NCBI GenBank assembly: GCA_903911985.1
Contig: CAIWFP010000455.1
Span: 1-8,057 of the forward strand
Origin: an uncultured Sphingomonadales bacterium
GTDB lineage: Bacteria > Pseudomonadota > Alphaproteobacteria > Sphingomonadales > Sphingomonadaceae
Length of the DNA: 8,057 nucleotides
Direction of reading: 5' to 3'
The position numbers and the translations under genes were made by a program. Positions within the stretch are counted from its first letter, which is position 1; each line of letters begins with the position of its first letter. Below are positions 1 to 5,701 of this stretch, piece after piece. The notes below the pieces were generated by a model. That model did not search any database. It saw only the letters and a list, made by a program, of their open reading frames with translations, and was not told the DNA's origin.

Positions 1-678
1 CAGGTTGCCCATGCCTATGGCAAGACCGCAACCTTCATGCCCAAGCCCATCAAGAGCGACAACGGCAGCGGCATGCACACCCACATCTCGATCTGGGACA
101 AGGGTAACCCGCTGTTCGCCGGTGACGGCTATGCCGGTCTTTCGGACATGTGCCTGTATTTCATCGGCGGTGTCATCAAGCACGCCAAGGCGCTGAACGC
201 CTTCACCAACCCCACCACCAACAGCTACAAGCGTCTGGTGCCCGGTTACGAGGCCCCCGTGCTGCTGGCCTATTCGGCCCGCAACCGTTCGGCTTCCTGC
301 CGTATCCCCTATGGCGCCGGTGCCAAGGCAAAGCGCGTGGAATTCCGCTTCCCCGACGCGATGGCCAACCCCTACCTGTGCTATGCCGCACTGCTGATGG
401 CCGGGCTTGATGGTATCAAGAACAAGATCCATCCGGGCGAGGCCATGGACAAGAACCTCTATGATCTGCCCGCCGACGAGCTGGCGCTGGTGCCCACCGT
501 GTGCGGTTCCTTGCGTGAAGCTCTCGACGCGCTGACCGCCGATCATGCCTTCCTGCTGGAAGGTGGCGTGTTCACCGCCGATCAGATCGAGGCTTATCAG
601 GAACTGAAGTGGCCCGAAGTGATGCGTTGGGAAACCACGCCTTCGGCCGTTGAGTTCGACATGTACTACAGCGCCTGA
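1..678 (+). CDS. glnA: Type I glutamine synthetase, C-terminal half (5' end outside window)
   Basis: Glutamine synthetase joins ammonia to glutamate using ATP, in the cytoplasm, as a dodecamer. It is the central step of nitrogen assimilation. The reading frame is open from base 1, so the gene is cut by the window edge; the 225 codons seen correspond to about residues 244-468 of the E. coli enzyme with no gaps. Visible landmarks are NGSGMHTH (bases 61-84, metal/ATP-site histidines matching E. coli His269 and His271), NPTTNSYKRLVPGYEAP with the flap glutamate at 250-252 (Glu327), RVEFRFPD with a metal-binding glutamate, and KNLYDLP with the adenylylation tyrosine at 460-462 (Tyr397). Conservation of that tyrosine implies control by the GlnE/PII cascade (known for the family). 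The protein ends in YYSA, close to the usual YYSV. Stop TGA is at 676-678, followed by a strong terminator, so glnA ends its transcription unit. Confidence 0.98.
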   Translation, partial: QVAHAYGKTATFMPKPIKSDNGSGMHTHISIWDKGNPLFAGDGYAGLSDMCLYFIGGVIKHAKALNAFTNPTTNSYKRLVPGYEAPVLLAYSARNRSASCRIPYGAGAKAKRVEFRFPDAMANPYLCYAALLMAGLDGIKNKIHPGEAMDKNLYDLPADELALVPTVCGSLREALDALTADHAFLLEGGVFTADQIEAYQELKWPEVMRWETTPSAVEFDMYYSA

Positions 679-686
679 TCCCATTT
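676..686 (+). repeat. Direct repeat copy 1, TGATCCCATTT
   Basis: An exact 11-base match to 845-855. This copy begins on the glnA stop codon itself. The two copies bracket the hairpin, the terminator and the G-run cluster. The match may be chance, a scar of a past duplication or insertion, or a shared site. Confidence 0.4.
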
Positions 687-688
687 CT

Positions 689-717
689 CACCCTCGCGCC
701 CCATGGGCGCGGCGGTG
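689..717 (+). other. GC-rich hairpin just after glnA stop
   Basis: An inverted repeat starts 10 bases after the glnA stop. Bases 694-701 pair with 705-712 around a three-base CAT loop (seven Watson-Crick pairs plus one G-U). After a 1x1 mismatch, 689-692 (CACC) pairs with 714-717 (GGTG). No T-tract follows, so it is not a classical terminator. It may protect the 3' end of the mRNA or help pausing ahead of the terminator at 736-772. The structure is read by eye, and its function is inferred. Confidence 0.5.
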
Positions 718-735
718 GGGAGTGATCTGGAAATC

Positions 736-772
736 GCCCGGTGGAAGCCTTCGCGCTTCCGCCGGGCTTTTT
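736..772 (+). terminator. Rho-independent terminator of glnA
   Basis: A 13-base-pair stem joins 736-748 to 755-767 with a single G-U wobble (T742 opposite G761). The loop is the six bases CTTCGC at 749-754. Five T residues follow at 768-772. The structure lies 57 bases after the glnA stop on the same strand and has the classical form of an intrinsic terminator. There is no equivalent T-run on the opposite strand, so it acts mainly on glnA transcripts and separates glnA from the lysozyme gene. Confidence 0.93.
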
Positions 773-785
773 GTTGCGCGTGGCC

Positions 786-817
786 GGGGGCGGTGGGGTG
801 TGTTGTGGGGAACAGGG
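786..817 (+). other. Cluster of four G-runs (possible G-quadruplex)
   Basis: Four runs of G lie on the + strand at 786-790, 795-798, 807-810 and 815-817, separated by 4, 8 and 4 bases. The middle spacer is one base longer than the strict 1-7 rule, so this is a relaxed G-quadruplex motif. It sits between the glnA terminator and the lysozyme gene, where it could affect transcription or mark the lysozyme leader. In DNA this G-rich, it may also be chance. Confidence 0.35.
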
Positions 818-842
818 TGAGAAAATCGCGGGGCCTGTCCTA

Positions 843-880
843 CATGATCCCATTTGGTTATTTCTGGGGCGATTTAGTGC
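843..880 (+). promoter_or_regulatory. AT-richer patch upstream of lysozyme gene, promoter location possible
   Basis: This stretch is about 45% G+C (17 of 38 bases), against clearly higher values around it. It lies 28-65 bases before the lysozyme start, where a promoter is expected because the gene follows the glnA terminator. TTGGTT at 854-859 resembles a -35 box, but no -10-like hexamer falls at 16-18 bases from it. I therefore cannot name boxes, and this entry marks only the likely region. The rest of the 773-907 gap shows nothing beyond the G-runs and the repeat. Confidence 0.25.
845..855 (+). repeat. Direct repeat copy 2, TGATCCCATTT
   Basis: Second exact copy of the 11-base word found at 676-686, 169 bases downstream of the first. 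It lies at the start of the AT-richer patch upstream of the lysozyme gene. Confidence 0.4.
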
Positions 881-907
881 CATTGGATCGCCGGAACCCC
901 CATCGCC

Positions 908-1414
908 ATGACTTCGCCCCCTCCCAGCCCCGCCACACCTGCCGCCCCGGCAACCCACAGCATCGGCGCCGCCGGGCGGGCGTTGATCCAGACCTTCGAG
1001 GCCTGCCAGCGGGCGCGTTCCGATGGGTGCTTCGAGGCCTATCCCGATCCGGCCAGCGGCGCGGCGCCATGGACCATCGGCTGGGGCTCCACCGGGCCGG
1101 ACATTCATCGCGGCCTGATCTGGACGCGGGCACAATGCGATGCGCGCTTCAACCATCAGTTGGCAGCCTTTGCCGCGCAGGTGGCGCATGCCATTGGCCC
1201 CGCGCCAACCAGCGCCAACCAATTCGACGCCATGGTCGCCTTCCACTACAATACTGGCGCCATCGCCCGGGCTCGCCTCACAAGGCTGCACATCGCCGGC
1301 GACTATGCCCGGGCGAAATCCGCCTTTGCCGATTGGACCCGGGCGAATGGCGTGGTGCTGCCCGGGCTGGTGCGGCGACGTGCCGCGGAGGCCGCGCTCT
1401 ATGCCATGCCCTAA
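908..1414 (+). CDS. GH24 (T4/lambdoid-type) lysozyme, orphan endolysin
   Basis: A predicted muramidase cutting the beta-1,4 bond between N-acetylmuramic acid and N-acetylglucosamine in peptidoglycan. The 168-residue length is normal for a single-domain GH24 enzyme. After a Pro/Ala/Thr-rich tail (residues 1-17), the fold begins with ALIQTFE. The likely triad is Glu31, Asp47 (AYPDP) and Thr56 (WTIGWGST). Later family signatures are NQFDAMVAFHYNTGAI (104-119) and GLVRRRAAEAALY (153-165). The spacing Glu31-Asp47 is longer than in T4 lysozyme (Glu11-Asp20) and holds Cys33 and Cys41. ATG 908 is the only plausible start: an in-frame TAG at 875 lies upstream with no start codon between, and the next Met is Met109. 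The ribosome-binding site is weak (GGA at 893-895). There is no signal peptide or membrane segment, so export would need a holin or lysis, and no holin or other phage gene is in the window. It faces tamB convergently. The gene may be a domesticated phage gene (inference). Confidence 0.9.
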   Translation: MTSPPPSPATPAAPATHSIGAAGRALIQTFEACQRARSDGCFEAYPDPASGAAPWTIGWGSTGPDIHRGLIWTRAQCDARFNHQLAAFAAQVAHAIGPAPTSANQFDAMVAFHYNTGAIARARLTRLHIAGDYARAKSAFADWTRANGVVLPGLVRRRAAEAALYAMP

Positions 1415-1456
1415 CGTGGCGGCACCCGCCATGCCCTCGGCCAGAACGCCCCGTTC
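1415..1456. other. Convergent gap with two short hairpins
   Basis: The 42 bases between the lysozyme and tamB stops carry two perfect six-base inverted repeats with three-base loops: TGGCGG/CCGCCA at 1417-1431 and AGAACG/CGTTCT at 1443-1457, the latter touching the tamB stop codon. Neither is followed by a T-run on either strand. They could slow polymerase or protect mRNA 3' ends in both directions, but they do not qualify as intrinsic terminators. Confidence 0.4.
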
Positions 1457-4400
1457 TCAGTAATCCTTGCTGACGCGGGCGTTGACGCTCTGCTGGCCAA
1501 CGGTGGAGATGCTGCCCAGCAGCGATAGCCAGCGCGAGACGCGGAACTCGATGTTGCTGGCCGAATAGCCGTGGCCGTCGCTCACCACCTCCGCATAGAA
1601 ACGCCGGCCGAAATATTTGCCCGCCGCCACGCCCGATTGCCGGCCAATCGTGGGGTCCGGCCCAACGATGCGCAGCCGGTCCAGCCCGATGGCCGAGCGC
1701 ACCTTGTTGATCGGATCCAGACCGCCGCCATTATGCAGCGAGGCGAGCGCCGCCCCCAGCTGCACGGCCTCGGGCGCCGAAATCTTGGTAACCGAATCGC
1801 CGAACAGCAGCCGCGAGAGCACCTCTTCCTCCGGCAGCGGCGGCACCGAGGAAAAAGCGATCAGCGGCTTGAGCGATGTGCCATGGACGGTAACCGTGGC
1901 GGCAAGGCCGGTTATATTGGCCGTGGCGGCGATATCCAGACGGGGGTCGGGCGAGGCGGAATCGGTGAAGATGATGCGCCCGCGCGTCAGATCGAAACGG
2001 GCGCCGGCAAATTCATAGATGCCACTCACCAGATCGGCATGGCCATCCAGCGTGGGTTCGCGCAAGGGCCCGCGCAGGTGAAGATCGGCGCCCCACTCGC
2101 TGTCCAGCCCCATGCCGATTACCCGGAATTTGGAACGCCCGGCCAGATCAACCAGATAGCGCCAGTTGGTATGTCGCACGGATGCGGGGGCGACATCGCT
2201 GCTGCGGTTGATCTCGCGGGTGGCGATGACCGGCAGCTCCGTTGCGGCCTGCCCCAGCCCCAATCGCCAGCGCGCGCTGTCCACACTCAACCGCCCGGCG
2301 ATGGTGCCGTTGGCCCCGTCCGAGATGATACGCAGCGGTCCGCTGGCGGTAAGCGCCAGATCGGCGCGCGAGGCCAGCTGCGCCTTGTGGGCGGCAAGGG
2401 TGAAGTCCAGCGCCGGACGATGCCCCTCGGTGGTGCCGGAAAAGTCGATGCCGCCGCTGCCGGTCACCTGCCCGCCCCCGGCGGTGTGACCGGAAAGCGT
2501 GGTGAAGCTGAGGCGCGAGCCCGAGAAGCTGCCGCGCGCCACCAGTTGGCTGATGTCCGTGCCGGTTTCGGCGCTGGCCATGTGCAGCGTGTCGCCAGCC
2601 AGCGAACCCCGGATTTCCGGCGCGTCGAGTGAGCCGGTGATGTCGGCGGCAATGGAGATGGGGCCGGTGAGGTCGAAATCATCCAGCCCCATCAGGCGCC
2701 ACGGCGCGTCGGCAGGCCCCTGATAGCGCATCTGAGCCAGAAAGCGCCCGGCGCGCAAACGGTCGATCAGGCTGCCTGAGGAAGGCAGCCCGGCGATGCT
2801 TGCCTGTAGCCGCCCTATGGGCTGCCCGGAGGCGGTTTGACCGCTATCGGCCGCCACCGCGCGCATTTCCAGCCTGTCGGAAACGAGGCGCCCCACCAGC
2901 GCGAGGTCTATCGGCCGCGAGGTTACCACCAGCCCGTAGCGGGTGAGATTCTTGACCATCAGCGCCGCATCACCGCTCGGCAAGCCTTCGCGCGGGGCGG
3001 AAAAATGCAGGCGACCCGAGGCAAGCCCGCCCAGCCCCAGATCGGCAAACACCACATCGCCCAGCACCAGCGGCATGCCCGCCAGCGCCAGATCCAGCTC
3101 CTGATTGCCATTGCCGAATAGCCCCGAGGCAATCGCCCTGCCCTGCCCGAAATCGATCTGGCTCGGGGCCAGCCGCCAGCCGCCGCCTTCCGCCTCGGAG
3201 CGCGGGCTGAACACCGCCCGGCGGGGCATGGCGATCGCCTGCCCGGCAAACAGCCCATGGGCGCTGATGCCCACGGCATCGGGTGCCAGATCGCCGGTCA
3301 GCGCCAGTTCGAAGCGCGAGCCGCGCCGCCCGGCAAGATTTGCCGCGACATGGCCGACGCCATCATCCAGCCGCGCCTTCGCCGAAACCTGCCCGAGAAA
3401 CAGCCTGCCCTTGCCGATGCCCTGCGCCATCAGGCTGGCCTCGATCGTCGAGTGATGGCGCAGCAGCACCCCCGCGGCCTTGAGGCTGCCCCGCGCGATG
3501 GTGATCGGTTGGTCGCCGCCGAAATGGGCATCCGCCATGGTCAGTGCCAGATCCACACTCTCGCCATCGCCATGCGGGGCCAGCCGCACATTGCCGGCAA
3601 CGCCGCCACCCGACAGGGTAAGCACGCCGGTCGGGCCCTGAGGCTGCAGCACCAGCGAACCGGAAATCGCGGTTTGGGAAATGGTGAACTGACGCACATC
3701 AACGCGCGAGGGACCATCCGCCGCCCGCACCAGCGCGAGCAGGCCCGAGAACGGCCCAAACATCGATTGGCCCGCCGCCTCCACATGCAGGCCATCGCCG
3801 CCCGGCAGGAGGTTGACTGTGACATCGCGTACCCCGCCAGCGGGATAGGGATCGGGCAGGGTCAGGCTGGCATGCGGCCCATCGTCCGCCAGACGGCCCG
3901 AGAGGGTAAAGGAGCCCAGCGAGGCATGGTGCCCGCTGCCGGTGAAAGTGGCGGTGCCGTCAAGGTTGCGGCGGCCCGAGGCGGTGAGCGCGAGATGCTC
4001 GCCGGTCAGCGCGGCGCGATTGAGCAGCAGCGGCTGGCCATCGCGCCCGCTGGCCTCGCCGGTAAAGTTCAAATGCTCGCCGGCAAGCCCCGCCAGCGCC
4101 GAATTGGTGATGCCGACCAGCTGCCCGGTCAGATGCGCGCCAAAGTTCCAGCTGCCGCCCGGCGTGACCCGCAGGTTGACCGATGCGTCGCCATCGCCGC
4201 GCCCCATATCGCCCAGCTGCCACCCGCGCGAGGCGACATGGCCGGTCAGATCATAGGTTCCGCCCGCGACATCGCCCTTCAGGGCCAGATGCGCCGCCAG
4301 CGCGGGCGCCGTCAGCACAATGTCGCTGGCCTCCAGCCGGCTGCCGGTGAGCACCAGCGTCGCATCCCCCCGCGCGGCCCTCAGCCGGGGGTCGAGCTGG

Positions 4401-5686
4401 GCATTGCCGGTGACGATACGCGCGGAGGTGAGGCTGAGCGGCAGGCGCCAGCCGGTTTCGGTCCGGACAGCGATGCCCTTGGCCGCGGGCGCCTCGATCC
4501 GCGTTGCCCCTTGGGACCAGTGGTTTGCCGAAAGCGCGGCTTGCGCGGTGAGTGTGGCGAAGGGGCCGTCCAGCAGCACGCTGGCCCGCCCACCCTCGAT
4601 CATGCCGCCGCCCACGGGCAGGCTCCCGCGCGTCTCGGCCGCAATGGCCAGATGGTGGAAGGCCCCCTCGCCCAGATTAACCTCGCCATGCGCCGCGATA
4701 TGCAGGGTGGCGCTGCTCGCCTCCAGCGTTCCGGCAAGCCGCCGCGCCTCAAGACGCGCGTGGCCGGCAAGCTGGATACGCTCACCCAGCTGGCGGCTGG
4801 AGCCGGGGGATGAAAGCGTGGCGGGCAAAACCTGCCCGGAAAGGCCGAATACCCCTTCGTGCTGGTTCAGTTGCAGCACAACTGCCCGGGCTTTGCCAGC
4901 GTCGGCCAGCAGGCTGCCGCTCCACTGGTGCCAGTTGCCATTGCCACCCAGCCGCACGCGCCTGTCGCCCCGCGCGCCGGTAAGCGCGGCCAGCAGCCCC
5001 CCCTTGGGCGCGGCATAGTCCAGCCCCAGCGCAAAACGGTCATGGCTGCGGTCATCGTCGAGCAGGAAGGCCAGCCGGTCGCCACCACCCAGCTTGCCCT
5101 GCAGCGCGAGATAGGCAAGGCGCGGGCGCACCTCGGCGCGGGCATGGATATCGACCTTGCGTTCCACCCCCAGCACCGGGGCGGCAATGGTCAGCCGCTC
5201 GATGGCAAAGCGGTCTACCACCACATCGAAATCGGGCAGCAGCGAGCCGCTGACGCTGGGTGCGCGCAAATGCGGCACGCGCAGCAGCACGCCCCGGCGC
5301 AGCACCATCCGGCGAATATCCAGCCGATTGTCCAGCCATGCCAGCGGGCGCCACTCCACCTCGGCCACCGGCACGCGCATGAACACGCCCGAGGGATCGC
5401 GCAGGGCGACATCCTCCAGCAGGGCCGTGCCATAAATCGAGCCGTCGATGCGCCCGACGGACATGCCCAGCCCCGTGTCGGTCTCGCTGCTTTCCAGCCA
5501 ATCCGCCAGCAGGCGGTGGCCGATCGAGGTATCCAGCCCCTGCAACAGCGCGCCCAGCAGCGACAGCAGCGCCAGTGGCAGTCCGAGCCCGTACTTCGCG
5601 CCAAAATAGCCCAGTTTGCGGCCCCATGAAGGCGTTTTGGCGGATGGCTCCACCGCAGTGTCGTCCAGGTGCGGTTCCTCGGCCAT
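1457..5686 (-). CDS. tamB: TamB, inner-membrane subunit of the translocation and assembly module
   Basis: TamB works with TamA in assembly of some outer-membrane proteins. As an AsmA-like bridge it is also implicated in phospholipid movement to the outer membrane (family knowledge). The 1409-residue length is slightly above the roughly 1260 of E. coli and normal for alphaproteobacteria. A short charged N-terminus is followed by a hydrophobic anchor at about residues 33-51, preceded by Arg23, Lys24 and Lys31, giving N-in topology with the rest periplasmic. Most of the protein is repetitive beta-strand sequence rich in Gly, Leu and alternating polar residues, as expected of the long hydrophobic groove. 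The C-terminal TamB (DUF490) domain is clear: FDLTRGRIIFTD, then PPLPEEEVLSRLLFG (residues 1282-1296, bases 1799-1843), AAGKYFGRRFYAEV and the terminal KDY. The start ATG overlaps the tamA stop by one base, so the two are co-translated. No frameshift or internal stop is seen. Confidence 0.96.
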   Translation of the reverse strand: MAEEPHLDDTAVEPSAKTPSWGRKLGYFGAKYGLGLPLALLSLLGALLQGLDTSIGHRLLADWLESSETDTGLGMSVGRIDGSIYGTALLEDVALRDPSGVFMRVPVAEVEWRPLAWLDNRLDIRRMVLRRGVLLRVPHLRAPSVSGSLLPDFDVVVDRFAIERLTIAAPVLGVERKVDIHARAEVRPRLAYLALQGKLGGGDRLAFLLDDDRSHDRFALGLDYAAPKGGLLAALTGARGDRRVRLGGNGNWHQWSGSLLADAGKARAVVLQLNQHEGVFGLSGQVLPATLSSPGSSRQLGERIQLAGHARLEARRLAGTLEASSATLHIAAHGEVNLGEGAFHHLAIAAETRGSLPVGGGMIEGGRASVLLDGPFATLTAQAALSANHWSQGATRIEAPAAKGIAVRTETGWRLPLSLTSARIVTGNAQLDPRLRAARGDATLVLTGSRLEASDIVLTAPALAAHLALKGDVAGGTYDLTGHVASRGWQLGDMGRGDGDASVNLRVTPGGSWNFGAHLTGQLVGITNSALAGLAGEHLNFTGEASGRDGQPLLLNRAALTGEHLALTASGRRNLDGTATFTGSGHHASLGSFTLSGRLADDGPHASLTLPDPYPAGGVRDVTVNLLPGGDGLHVEAAGQSMFGPFSGLLALVRAADGPSRVDVRQFTISQTAISGSLVLQPQGPTGVLTLSGGGVAGNVRLAPHGDGESVDLALTMADAHFGGDQPITIARGSLKAAGVLLRHHSTIEASLMAQGIGKGRLFLGQVSAKARLDDGVGHVAANLAGRRGSRFELALTGDLAPDAVGISAHGLFAGQAIAMPRRAVFSPRSEAEGGGWRLAPSQIDFGQGRAIASGLFGNGNQELDLALAGMPLVLGDVVFADLGLGGLASGRLHFSAPREGLPSGDAALMVKNLTRYGLVVTSRPIDLALVGRLVSDRLEMRAVAADSGQTASGQPIGRLQASIAGLPSSGSLIDRLRAGRFLAQMRYQGPADAPWRLMGLDDFDLTGPISIAADITGSLDAPEIRGSLAGDTLHMASAETGTDISQLVARGSFSGSRLSFTTLSGHTAGGGQVTGSGGIDFSGTTEGHRPALDFTLAAHKAQLASRADLALTASGPLRIISDGANGTIAGRLSVDSARWRLGLGQAATELPVIATREINRSSDVAPASVRHTNWRYLVDLAGRSKFRVIGMGLDSEWGADLHLRGPLREPTLDGHADLVSGIYEFAGARFDLTRGRIIFTDSASPDPRLDIAATANITGLAATVTVHGTSLKPLIAFSSVPPLPEEEVLSRLLFGDSVTKISAPEAVQLGAALASLHNGGGLDPINKVRSAIGLDRLRIVGPDPTIGRQSGVAAGKYFGRRFYAEVVSDGHGYSASNIEFRVSRWLSLLGSISTVGQQSVNARVSKDY

Positions 5687-5701
5687 CAGAAAGCCTGCCC
5701 C
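5684..5701 (-). promoter_or_regulatory. tamA stop / tamB start overlap with ribosome-binding region
   Basis: On the minus strand the tamA stop TGA (5688-5686) and the tamB start ATG (5686-5684) share one base as TGATG, an arrangement typical of translational coupling by re-initiation. A G-rich element (GGGG at 5701-5698, AGG at 5696-5694) lies seven bases before the start and may serve as a modest Shine-Dalgarno sequence. It supports the tamB start chosen here. Confidence 0.75.

Noticed and set aside
854..880. Sigma-70 promoter with TTGGTT as -35 box
   Set aside because: No -10-like hexamer lies at 16-18 bases; the AT-rich words nearby are at 11-15 bases. Only a low-confidence region is reported.
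572..1432. 286-codon - strand frame across the glnA end, intergenic gap and lysozyme
   Set aside because: It overlaps two recognised genes and an intrinsic terminator, with no domain or plausible start signal.
703..1473. 256-codon + strand frame overlapping the lysozyme gene
   Set aside because: It runs through the glnA terminator and then in another frame of the lysozyme. The product is Arg/Pro/Cys-rich and nonsensical, while the 908-1414 frame has clear GH24 signatures.
3257..4813. 518-codon open frame on the + strand opposite tamB
   Set aside because: It is antisense to a clearly conserved TamB frame. The translation is rich in Arg, Gln, Gly and Ala with no recognisable domain, as expected of a complementary frame in high-GC coding DNA.
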